NCBI GenBank assembly: GCA_041164825.1
Contig: JBEAOO010000130.1
Span: 1 to 7,737 of the forward strand
Source: JBEAOO01 sp041164825
GTDB lineage: Bacteria; Pseudomonadota; Gammaproteobacteria; Burkholderiales; Burkholderiaceae_C
Direction of reading: 5' to 3'
Length of the DNA: 7,737 nt
Positions 1 to 5,899 of this stretch are shown here, in pieces (position 1 is the first letter of the stretch; each line of letters starts with the position of its first letter). A program made the translations under genes and the position numbers. A model generated the notes under the pieces. The model made no database searches, had not been told where the DNA came from, and saw only the letters and a program-made list of their open reading frames with translations.

Positions 1-48
1 GATAACGTTTTCGCGCGATGTTGCACAACGAGCGTTATGTTAACCAGT

Positions 49-75
49 GTAGAAAAAAACGCGCGTTTGATCTAC
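49..75. promoter_or_regulatory. Nested palindrome upstream of the HTH gene
   Basis: Positions 57-68 form a perfect 12-bp palindrome (AAACGCGCGTTT). It is flanked by a second pair of inverted arms, GTAGA at 49-53 and TCTAC at 71-75, offset by one base. The stretch is more AT-rich than the rest of the window, as expected of promoter DNA. A protein-binding site is the simplest reading. No known operator consensus was recognised, so the role is inference. Confidence 0.35.
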
Positions 76-95
76 TTTGCGAGGTCTGTTACGCT
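67..95 (+). promoter_or_regulatory. Weak sigma-70-like promoter candidate
   Basis: TTGATC at 67-72 (four of six matches to the -35 consensus) is followed after 17 bp by TACGCT at 90-95 (three of six for the -10, including the first T-A and final T). It would place the transcription start roughly 30 nt upstream of the ATG at 135. The -10 lies inside the dyad at 88-109, so binding there would block transcription. The match is weak and the call rests mainly on position. Confidence 0.3.
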
Positions 96-109
96 GCTTG
101 CAGCGTAAC
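88..109. promoter_or_regulatory. Perfect 10-bp inverted repeat, probable operator
   Basis: GTTACGCTGC at 88-97 and its exact reverse complement GCAGCGTAAC at 100-109 are separated by only TT. A two-base spacer is unfavourable for an RNA hairpin loop and no T-run follows, so a DNA operator for a dimeric regulator is more likely than a terminator. It ends 25 bp before the HTH gene start and overlaps a candidate -10 element, which suggests autoregulation by that gene's product. The symmetry is certain; the function is inferred. Confidence 0.55.
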
Positions 110-134
110 CAACACCCTCGCAAGGGCCACCAGA

Positions 135-410
135 ATGACACCCACTGCATTGACCCCCGCACAGTTCGATGAAGCCTTGTCCGCGCTTGAGTGGAAGGGC
201 ACCGACTTCTGCGACCGCACGGGCCTGGTGCCCAACACTGTTTGGCGTTGGCGCAAAGAGGCGAACCCAATCCCCCTGTGGGTGGGGGAGTACCTTCGCG
301 CCATGCTGGCCCTTCAGCGCCTGCATGCAGAGTTCGTGGCGCCGCGTCCGCATGTCCGCGCCAGTGCAGGCGCCAGCACTGGCGACGATGGCAAAATTGA
401 GGGGCAGTGA
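135..410 (+). CDS. Small helix-turn-helix (XRE-like) DNA-binding protein
   Basis: A 91-residue protein. The ATG at 135 was chosen over the more upstream in-frame ATG at 18 because AAGGG at 122-126 is a good ribosome binding site 8 nt before it, and because the upstream stretch consists of palindromes. Residues about 20-45 carry a helix-turn-helix pattern: a FCDRTGL helix-turn followed by the recognition-helix-like NTVWRWRKE. A conserved-looking PIPLWVGEYLRAMLAL helix follows at 46-60. The C-terminal 20 residues are low-complexity and polar. This layout (about 60 residues of HTH plus a WV.EYLRA helix) is typical of short phage- or plasmid-type regulators in Burkholderiales. A repressor acting on the dyad at 88-109 is an inference. 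No partner gene is visible, and the target is unknown. Confidence 0.7.
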   Translation: MTPTALTPAQFDEALSALEWKGTDFCDRTGLVPNTVWRWRKEANPIPLWVGEYLRAMLALQRLHAEFVAPRPHVRASAGASTGDDGKIEGQ

Positions 411-555
411 ACGGACACTGCAAGAACTTTTGCAAGAACTCCGGTTGTCGAAAAGTCAGGAAGCCAGTAACCATGCGGGTTTGCGGGCTTCTTTTGGTGG
501 AGCCCCAGCCACCAAAAAAGTGTTTGCTTCGGCTGTCCGAACGCAAGCCGCAACG
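411..555 (+). other. Non-coding stretch with a tandem repeat and serial hairpins
   Basis: No convincing gene lies here. A 10-bp direct repeat TGCAAGAACT occurs at 419-428 and 431-440 (12-bp period). Three inverted repeats follow. Hairpin A pairs GAAGCC (460-465) with GGCTTC (486-491), with an inner AACC/GGTT stem (469-472, 478-481), and runs into TTTT. Hairpin B is a 9-bp perfect stem, TTTTGGTGG (492-500) with CCACCAAAA (509-517). Hairpin C pairs TTGCTTCGG (524-532) with CCGAA-c-GCAA (537-546). With the terminator immediately downstream, the segment could be the structured 3' UTR of the HTH mRNA, tandem terminators, or a small RNA. The base pairing is read directly; a functional RNA is a hypothesis. 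Confidence 0.4.
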
Positions 556-581
556 AAAGCCCGCCCTGTGCGGGCTTTTTT
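556..581 (+). terminator. Intrinsic (Rho-independent) terminator
   Basis: AAAGCCCGC at 556-564 pairs with GCGGGCTTT at 570-578 around a 5-base loop. A run of six T residues covers 576-581. The GC-rich stem plus U-tract is a textbook terminator for transcription coming from the HTH gene. It also insulates the YkgJ-type gene 46 bp downstream. Confidence 0.8.
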
Positions 582-626
582 GCGTCTGGGCTGCGTGCCG
601 GCCGGATCCGCGTGTGCGAGCCACCC

Positions 627-1055
627 ATGAAATCCTCCATCCACATCGTCGACGTTGACCGCCTGGATACCTGGTCGCGCTACCGCCCGGGGCTGTGCGA
701 CAGCTGTGTGGCGAACTGCTGCACGATGCCGTTGGAGGTGCGCTTGTCGGACCTGGTGCGCTTGGGCTGGGTGGATGCGTTTGAGGCTGAGCATGAGGTG
801 CCCAAGCAGATTGCCAAACGGCTGATGCAGGCCAAGCGGATTGAGCACTTCAATTTCCGCCACAGCATCTTCACGGTGGCGCGCCGGGCCAGTGGGGACT
901 GCCAGCTGCTGGACGCGGTGACGCGGCGCTGCACGGTGTATGCGCAGCGGCCGGACACCTGCCGCAAGCACCCGCAGGTGGGGCCGCGGCCGGGGCATTG
1001 CCCGTATGGTGCCCGCACGCAGCGGGTGGCGCGGCCGGCGGATCCGGCCGAGTGA
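627..1055 (+). CDS. YkgJ family cysteine-cluster protein
   Basis: A 142-residue protein with eight cysteines in the pattern of the YkgJ / CxxCxxCC family (Pfam PF03692), whose members are thought to bind Zn or an Fe-S centre. The N-terminal cluster is C24-x2-C27-x3-C31-C32 (CDSCVANCC). The second half has C92, C102, C112 and C125 within the family signature CTVYAQRPDTCRKHP (102-116). The biochemical role of the family is not established. The ATG at 627 is preferred. An in-frame GTG at 612 would add five residues and has no better ribosome binding site; only a weak GCGAG precedes 627. The N-terminal cluster has three rather than two residues between its second and third cysteines. The gene converges on the BdlA-like gene with 79 bp between the stops and is probably monocistronic. 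The basic C-terminal tail (about 128-142) is not conserved-looking. Confidence 0.85.
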   Translation: MKSSIHIVDVDRLDTWSRYRPGLCDSCVANCCTMPLEVRLSDLVRLGWVDAFEAEHEVPKQIAKRLMQAKRIEHFNFRHSIFTVARRASGDCQLLDAVTRRCTVYAQRPDTCRKHPQVGPRPGHCPYGARTQRVARPADPAE

Positions 1056-1067
1056 TGTCGCCCCAAA

Positions 1068-1125
1068 TGACGCAGTCGATGGACGTGGCCAAGCGGCCAT
1101 GGCCCAGTGATGCAGACGATGGACG
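1068..1125 (+). repeat. Imperfect 18-bp direct repeat in the convergent intergenic gap
   Basis: TGACGCAGTCGATGGACG (1068-1085) recurs as TGATGCAGACGATGGACG (1108-1125), 16 of 18 bases identical, 40 bp apart. Between them lies the palindrome GGCCATGGCC (1095-1104), and TGGCC/GGCCA could form a small hairpin. No T-run is present, so this is not an obvious intrinsic terminator for either converging gene. The function is unknown. Confidence 0.5.
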
Positions 1126-1134
1126 GCGCGACCC

Positions 1135-2487
1135 TCAGTGGCGCGTCGCGCCGCCCACGTTGAGCGCTGAAATCATCTCGGAGACGTCGCTGGCCGTTTG
1201 GCGCTGCTGAATGCTGGCTTCGGCGATTTGCGTGACGCTGCCTGCGGTGCGACCGACGCTTGCCAAGATGCCTTCAAAGCTGTGGGCGGCGGCCTGGCTC
1301 ACTTCGGCGCCGGTTTGTACCTGCCGGGCGGAGTGCTCGATCAACTGGGCCACCTCGGTGGCGGCCAAGGCGCTGCGTTCGGCCAGGTGCCGCACTTCGG
1401 CGGCCACCACGGCAAAGCCGGTGCCGCTTTCGCCGGCGCGGGCGGCCTCGATGGCGGCGTTGAAGGCCAACAGGTGGGTTTGGTGGGCGATGTCGCCGAT
1501 CACCTGAAGCGTGCCGGCCATGCGCCGGGTGCCGTCCTGGATCTGTCGGATCGCCTCCAGCGAGCGCTGCACGGCGGCGTGGCCGGTGTGGGCGGCGTGG
1601 GTGGAGGCGTGGGCCAGCTCTTGCGCCAAGCCCGATTGGGTGGCGATGGTGCCGATGCTGTGCACCAGGCTGTTGACGTTGCGCGCCATGTCTTGCGAGA
1701 GCAGGGCGATGCGCTGTTCGAGCTCCACTTCGCGGGTCACGTCGTAGGCGTATTTGACGACCTTGACGACGCGGCCGTTGAGGTCGCGAATCGGGTTGTA
1801 GGCGGCCTGGATCCAGACGTTGCGACCGAATTTGCCCACCCGGTGAAACCGTTTGCTGATGAAGTGCCCCTCGCTCAGGCGCAGCCAGAAGTCGCGGTAT
1901 TCCACGCTGCGGGTGTACTCCGGCGAGCAGAACAGGCTGTGGTGCTGGCCTTCGATCTCGCGCAGCGCGTAGCCCATGGCGCTGAGGAAGTTGCGGTTGG
2001 CGGTGATCACGTGGCCGTCCAGGTCGAACTCGACCGTGGCTTGCGAGAGTTCGATCGCTTGGATTTTTCCCGCCGCCTCGGCGTTGTGCAGTTTGGCGGC
2101 GGTCACGTCGATGGCAAATTTCGCCACCCGCACAGGTTCGCCGGCGGCGTTGAAGATGGGGTTGTAGGTGGCTTGCAGCCAGACCTCACGGCCGCCCTGG
2201 CCGATGCGTTTGAATTCGCCGCTGCTGAACTCACCGCGGCCGAGCCGTTCCCAGAAGTGGGCATAGGCGGCGGTGCCGGTGTCGCCCGGTGGCATGAATT
2301 GGCGGTGGTGGTGGCCGGCGATGTCGCTCAGCCGGTAGCCCATGAGGTTCAGAAAGTTGTCGTTGGCCGAGATCACGCGGCCTGACAGATCGAATTCGAT
2401 CACCGCTTGGCTGCGGTGAATGGCGGCAATCACCTGCTGCGGATCGGCGTCAACGGCGTGGGCGTCGGGGTTCAGGGTCGCATGCAT
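1135..2487 (-). CDS. Soluble PAS-PAS methyl-accepting chemotaxis protein, BdlA-like
   Basis: A 450-residue protein with no transmembrane segment. PAS domain 1 spans about 24-130 and PAS domain 2 about 143-255. They are clearly related (EFDL.G.VI.AN.NFL..MGY near the start of each, NPI...G..V.V.K.A.DVT at the end). A shortened MCP signalling domain covers about 265-443. This architecture and length match BdlA, the Pseudomonas aeruginosa biofilm-dispersion regulator, and related cytoplasmic energy/redox sensors that act on CheA/CheW. The tip (331-358) departs from the near-invariant MCP sequence: H338 for N, F342 for L, T356 for R. The start at 2487 is chosen because PAS1 begins soon after it. 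A TTG at 2544, just behind the upstream gene's stop, would add 19 non-conserved residues; neither start has a clear ribosome binding site. It follows the transmembrane receptor by 61 bp with no visible terminator, so co-transcription is likely. The ligand is unknown. Confidence 0.85.
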   Translation of the reverse strand: MHATLNPDAHAVDADPQQVIAAIHRSQAVIEFDLSGRVISANDNFLNLMGYRLSDIAGHHHRQFMPPGDTGTAAYAHFWERLGRGEFSSGEFKRIGQGGREVWLQATYNPIFNAAGEPVRVAKFAIDVTAAKLHNAEAAGKIQAIELSQATVEFDLDGHVITANRNFLSAMGYALREIEGQHHSLFCSPEYTRSVEYRDFWLRLSEGHFISKRFHRVGKFGRNVWIQAAYNPIRDLNGRVVKVVKYAYDVTREVELEQRIALLSQDMARNVNSLVHSIGTIATQSGLAQELAHASTHAAHTGHAAVQRSLEAIRQIQDGTRRMAGTLQVIGDIAHQTHLLAFNAAIEAARAGESGTGFAVVAAEVRHLAERSALAATEVAQLIEHSARQVQTGAEVSQAAAHSFEGILASVGRTAGSVTQIAEASIQQRQTASDVSEMISALNVGGATRH

Positions 2488-2548
2488 TGCTGGCGGTGTC
2501 GGTCGACGGTCGGGTGGAAGGTAGGACGGGCGGGGAGAGGCCAAGCGC

Positions 2549-4090
2549 TCAGTGGCGCGCTTCGGGCAGGCGGAAGGCCGAAGCTGCCCGCACCAGCTCT
2601 TGCGCTTGTTGGTTCAGGCTGGCCGCGGCCGCGGCGCTTTCCTCCACCAGCGCAGCGTTTTGTTGGGTGGCGCGGTCCATTTGCGATACCGCTTGCCCCA
2701 CCTCGTTCACGCCCTGGCTCTGGCTGGCGCTGGCGGCGCTGATGTCGCTGACGATTTCGGTGACGCGCTGGATGGCGCCGACGATCTCTGCCATGGTTTG
2801 GCCGGTCTGGTCGACCAGGGTGCTGCCGTGCTCCACGCGCTCCACGCTGGCGCTGATGAGGGCCTTGATCTCGCGGGCGGCGGCGGCGCTGCGCTGGGCC
2901 AGCGATCGCACCTCGGACGCCACCACGGCAAAGCCTCGGCCTTGTTCGCCCGCCCGGGCGGCCTCTACGGCGGCATTGAGCGCCAAGATGTTGGTCTGAA
3001 ACGCGATGCCGTCGATCACGCCAATGATGTCGGCGATCTTGCGCGAGCTGGTGTTGATGTCGGTCATCGTCAACACCACCTGGCTCATCATCTCGCCGCC
3101 GCGGTGGGCCACGCTGGTGGCGCCCTCGGCCAGTTGGTTGGCCTGGGTGGCGTGTTCGGCGTTGGTGCGCACGTTGGCGCCCAGCGTGTCCATGGTGGAC
3201 GAGGTTTGCTGCAGCGCGCTGGCCTGCTGTTCGGTGCGGTCGGACAGGTCTTGGTTGCCCTGCGCGATTTGCGTGCTGGCGGTGGCCACCAGGTGGGCGT
3301 TGTTCTGTACGTCGCGCACGATGTGCGCCACATGGGTTTGCATGCGCGCCAGGGCGGTCAGCAGACGCTGGGTTTCGTCGTTGCCGCTGGGGCTGATGTG
3401 CGCGGTCAGGTCGCCTTCGGCCAAGCGGTCGGCGGCTTGCACGGCCAGGTCCATCGGCACGGTGAGGCGGCGGGTCAGCCAGAGTGCGGCGGCCACCATC
3501 AGGCTGGCACTGGCCGCCAGGGTGACCATCAGCAACCACTGCGACTGCGCAACACGCTGCTTGGCGGTGTGGTTGAGGGCGGCGCCGGCGTCTTCGATGG
3601 CGCCGGAGAGGTCGGCCATTTGTTTCTCCAGCCGCACGAACGCCGCTTGCAAGTCGGGGCCGCCCTTTTCGGCCGCATCGGCGTCGGTGCGGGCCGACTG
3701 GATCACCCGATCGGCCGCGGCAATGTAGTCTTTGACGCTCGGGCGGGCGTTGGCGAGTGCGGCTTTGGCAGCGTCGCTGAGCGGCAGGCTGTCGAGCTTG
3801 GCGAAGGCGCCGTCGAAGGTCTCGCTGTGCTCCTTCAGCCCTTTGGCCGCCTCGTCGATGCGGGCGGGGTCTTTTTCCAGCGCGCCCAGCATGGCCAGTT
3901 GCGCGTCGCCGCGGATGGCGTCGTGCATCATGTCTGCCTCTTGGCTGGCCTGCAGCGCCACGCCGGCCTGGATGGCGCCGTCGATGGCCGAGCCCAAGCC
4001 CAGTGTGGACACCAGGCCAATGCCGCTGGCCACAGCGGCCAGTGCGGCGCCAAAGAGGCCAAAGGCCAAAATTTGAGAGCGAAGTTTCAT
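2549..4090 (-). CDS. Transmembrane methyl-accepting chemotaxis protein (Tsr-like)
   Basis: A 513-residue classical chemoreceptor. TM1 is about residues 7-29 and TM2 about 185-206. Between them is a helical periplasmic sensor of roughly 150 residues, compatible with a four-helix bundle. A HAMP domain follows (about 206-262, with the LAEGDLTAHI motif), then the long signalling hairpin. The tip (359-387, containing IAFQTNILALNAAVEAARAG) is perfectly canonical and should contact CheA and CheW. Methylation helices are visible at QQASALQQTSSTM (288-300) and LVEESAAAAASL (481-492). The C-terminus ends RLPEARH, without the NWETF-type CheR/CheB tether. The ATG at 4090 gives the normal MKLRSQ-TM1 start; AGAAAG lies about 8 nt upstream. 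A FliA-type promoter lies 47 bp upstream. The ligand cannot be deduced. No che genes are in the window, so it is an orphan receptor locus. Confidence 0.93.
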   Translation of the reverse strand: MKLRSQILAFGLFGAALAAVASGIGLVSTLGLGSAIDGAIQAGVALQASQEADMMHDAIRGDAQLAMLGALEKDPARIDEAAKGLKEHSETFDGAFAKLDSLPLSDAAKAALANARPSVKDYIAAADRVIQSARTDADAAEKGGPDLQAAFVRLEKQMADLSGAIEDAGAALNHTAKQRVAQSQWLLMVTLAASASLMVAAALWLTRRLTVPMDLAVQAADRLAEGDLTAHISPSGNDETQRLLTALARMQTHVAHIVRDVQNNAHLVATASTQIAQGNQDLSDRTEQQASALQQTSSTMDTLGANVRTNAEHATQANQLAEGATSVAHRGGEMMSQVVLTMTDINTSSRKIADIIGVIDGIAFQTNILALNAAVEAARAGEQGRGFAVVASEVRSLAQRSAAAAREIKALISASVERVEHGSTLVDQTGQTMAEIVGAIQRVTEIVSDISAASASQSQGVNEVGQAVSQMDRATQQNAALVEESAAAAASLNQQAQELVRAASAFRLPEARH

Positions 4091-4136
4091 GGGGGGCTTT
4101 CTGGTCAGGGCACGGCACGCGGAGGCGGTTCTGCCG

Positions 4137-4163
4137 TTGTCGACACTCTGCGGCGTTTCTTGA
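4137..4163 (-). promoter_or_regulatory. Candidate sigma-28 (FliA) promoter for the chemoreceptor gene
   Basis: On the minus strand TCAAGAAA (4163 to 4156) and GTCGACAA (4144 to 4137) are separated by exactly 11 bases. The enterobacterial sigma-28 consensus is TAAAGTTT-N11-GCCGATAA. The -10 half matches 6 of 8 positions and the -35 core matches three of the four TAAA bases plus the following G. The -10 ends 46 bp before the ATG at 4090. Chemoreceptor genes are commonly class 3 flagellar genes driven by FliA, which supports the call. The match was read by eye and not scored genome-wide. Confidence 0.5.
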
Positions 4164-4165
4164 TC

Positions 4166-4179
4166 TGGGGATCTCCCCA
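4166..4179. promoter_or_regulatory. Dyad in the divergent intergenic region
   Basis: TGGGGA (4166-4171) and TCCCCA (4174-4179) form a 6-bp inverted repeat around TC. It lies just upstream of the candidate FliA promoter and about 88 bp before the DUF3422 start, in a 176-bp divergent gap. It could be a regulator site serving either gene. The symmetry is certain but the function is not. No strong sigma-70 promoter for the rightward gene was found; GATACT at 4228-4233 is a possible -10 without a good -35. Confidence 0.3.
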
Positions 4180-4266
4180 TCAGCGCTGCCCGGGCCGGGC
4201 ATTTCTGGCGATGGACCGCGCGGGCCCGATACTGCGGGCTTGTCCGACCCGCCTCTGCTGCCCGCC

Positions 4267-5610
4267 ATGGCCCTGATCGACACCTTGCCCGCTCCCGTTG
4301 CGCCGCTGCGCTCGGTCTTGCCTGCCGACGATGCGCTGCGCGAGGCCGTGCACAACGAGGTGCACGCCCGCCCACCGGCGCGCATTCGCCTGCCGGCGCT
4401 GGTGGTTTATGTGGCGGTGCTCAACGAGGGCGTCAGCCGCGAGCAGGAGTGCGCGCACCTGCAGCAGCTGCCCGGCCAGGCCCACCTCACCGTGACCGAC
4501 CTGGCCAACAACTTTTTGCGGCTGCGCCTGCCGGGCCACACCTTGAAGTGGGAGCGCCACAGCGAGTTCACGCGCTACGCCATCGTGCAGGCCCTGCCCG
4601 AGGCGGCTTGGCCGGCGCCAGTGCCCGAGCTGCTGTCGGCGCTGGTGGTGGACCCGGTGTGGCTGAGCCAGATTCCCGGCCGCACCGTGGCCGCGGTGAA
4701 GCTGGTGATGGTCAACCACGACTTGAACGACCCGCAAGCCGCGCTGGCGCTGGGGCAGCAGTGGTTTGGCGGGCGCACCGTGGTGGCCTCCCTGCTGGGC
4801 AATGGGCACTCGCTGGCGATCACCAACTTCCGGCTCACCGAGAGCGGTTTTGAGCGCATGCTGGTGCTGGCCCCGCCGGGCACCAGCCACACCCGCGCCG
4901 GCCGCATCTCGCAGCGCTTGTTGGAGTTTGAAACCTACCGCTTGATGGCGCTGCGCGGCTTGCCCGCCGCCAAGGCCTTGGGGCCGATGCTGAGCGAGGC
5001 CGAGGGCGGCTTGGCCGACATCACCGCGCGCCTGGAAGCGCCGCAGGCCTCGGAGCAAGAGCTGCTCGACACCCTCATCCGGCTGGCCGCGCGCGTGGAG
5101 CGCGCCACGGCCGAAAACGCCTACCGCTTCTCGGCCACCCAGGCCTACGACACGCTGGTGCGCCAGCGCATTGTGGAGATGCGCGAGCAGGCCATTCCGG
5201 GCACGCAAACGATGGGCGAGTTCATGCAGCGCCGGCTGTCGCCCGCCATTGCCACCGTGGTCGCCACGGGCAACCGGCTCAGTTCGCTGTCGGGGCGCAT
5301 TGCCCGCGCCAGCGCCTTGCTGCGCACGCGGGTCGACATCGCCACCGAAACGCAAAACCAGCAGCTGCTCGCCAAGCTCACGCGCGGTCAAGAGTTGCAG
5401 CTGAGCCTGCAAACCACGGTGGAAGGGCTGTCGATTGCCGCCATCTCGTACTACGTGATCAGCCTGGTGCTCTACGGCGGCAAGGCGCTCAAGGCGCTGG
5501 GCCTGCCCATCAACCCCGAGATGGCGGCCGGCGCGCTGGTGCCGGTGGTGCTGTGGGGCGTGTGGAAGGCCACCCAGCGCATTCACGCCAAGCTGCACGC
5601 CTCGCATTGA
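4267..5610 (+). CDS. DUF3422 family membrane-anchored protein
   Basis: A 447-residue protein recognised as DUF3422 (PF11902, COG4949, 'uncharacterized membrane-anchored protein') from its conserved N-terminal HNEVHARPPARIRLP (30-44), KWERHSEFTRYA (94-105) and the central GRISQRLLEFETYRLMALRG (212-231). A long, mostly helical cytoplasmic region is followed by two C-terminal hydrophobic segments at about 387-405 and 419-434. These predict tail anchoring in the inner membrane with a short Pro/Gly-containing turn between them. There is no signal peptide. The molecular function of the family is unknown. The ATG at 4267 is the first plausible in-frame start and places the conserved HNEVHARPP at the usual distance. 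No clear ribosome binding site precedes it. The gene is divergent from the chemoreceptor and is likely its own transcription unit. No obvious intrinsic terminator follows the stop. Confidence 0.9.
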   Translation: MALIDTLPAPVAPLRSVLPADDALREAVHNEVHARPPARIRLPALVVYVAVLNEGVSREQECAHLQQLPGQAHLTVTDLANNFLRLRLPGHTLKWERHSEFTRYAIVQALPEAAWPAPVPELLSALVVDPVWLSQIPGRTVAAVKLVMVNHDLNDPQAALALGQQWFGGRTVVASLLGNGHSLAITNFRLTESGFERMLVLAPPGTSHTRAGRISQRLLEFETYRLMALRGLPAAKALGPMLSEAEGGLADITARLEAPQASEQELLDTLIRLAARVERATAENAYRFSATQAYDTLVRQRIVEMREQAIPGTQTMGEFMQRRLSPAIATVVATGNRLSSLSGRIARASALLRTRVDIATETQNQQLLAKLTRGQELQLSLQTTVEGLSIAAISYYVISLVLYGGKALKALGLPINPEMAAGALVPVVLWGVWKATQRIHAKLHASH

Positions 5611-5899
5611 CGGTGGCTCGCCAGGCTCGTCTTGAGGGGTCGGTTGGTGCTGTCGGTGGAGGTGATTTCGGTGCATCTGCGGGGCCCTGCCGATGCTGCG
5701 CTGCGACAAGCCCCCTTGTGGGCTGTAAAATAGCGGGTTCGCCGACGCGCGACCTCGCTGTGCCGCTCCCTCGGGGGCGGTTGCAGCCGGTGTCGAGCCC
5801 CTGCTTGATGTGCCCATGATGGGCTCCATCTGACCCGTTCAGCTGGTGCCCGCCGTGGGCCACACCGGCCCCCACTGACTCGCAGACAGGACCCATCCC
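5611..5899 (+). other. Gene-free interval with a long structured 5' leader
   Basis: 5611-5702 holds nothing I recognise apart from repeated TCGGT-like words. Downstream of the promoter at 5703-5731, the presumed leader contains three strong inverted repeats. CCGCTCCC (5763-5770) pairs with GGGGGCGG (5773-5780, one G-U pair). GCCCAT/ATGGGC (5812-5824) is symmetric about one base. GGGCC/GGCCC (5857-5861, 5867-5871) lies 17 bases before the ribosome binding site. Two very short reading frames (ATG at 5808 and 5816) also occur. I recognise no known riboswitch or thermometer. Post-transcriptional control of the downstream pair is possible but unproven. Confidence 0.4.
5703..5731 (+). promoter_or_regulatory. 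Sigma-70-type promoter upstream of the four-cysteine protein
   Basis: GCGACA at 5703-5708 (four of six for -35) and TAAAAT at 5726-5731 (five of six for -10) are separated by 17 bp. This is the best sigma-70 match in the window and stands out in GC-rich DNA. A small dyad, AGCCC (5709-5713) with GGGCT (5720-5724), fills the spacer and might be an operator. Transcription would begin near 5737-5739, giving a leader of about 160 nt before the TTG start at 5900. Confidence 0.6.

Noticed and set aside
18..134. N-terminal extension of the HTH protein from the ATG at 18
   Set aside because: The extension would translate palindromic promoter-like DNA, has no ribosome binding site, and the ATG at 135 has a good one.
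492..517. The TTTTGGTGG/CCACCAAAA hairpin as an independent bidirectional terminator
   Set aside because: No T-tract follows on the plus strand, and on the minus strand the sequence after the stem is not U-rich. It is kept only as part of the hairpin series.
407..658. A GTG-started frame overlapping the HTH stop by GTGA, encoding a Cys/Arg-rich 83-residue peptide
   Set aside because: It runs through four hairpins and a strong intrinsic terminator and overlaps the start of the YkgJ-type gene. There is no convincing ribosome binding site and the composition is not protein-like.
1198..2385. Long plus-strand frame of 395 codons opposite the PAS-PAS receptor
   Set aside because: Its Gly/Val/Ala/His-rich translation is the antisense of a GC-rich gene with strong codon-position bias. 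The minus strand carries clear PAS and MCP domains.
2552..4276. Long plus-strand frame of 574 codons opposite the chemoreceptor
   Set aside because: It is an antisense shadow of an unmistakable MCP gene; it shows no domain and has repetitive Gly/Val/His composition.
4180..5829. Long minus-strand frame of 549 codons opposite the DUF3422 gene
   Set aside because: It is an antisense shadow, His/Gln/Arg-rich with no recognisable motif, while the plus strand encodes a complete conserved family.
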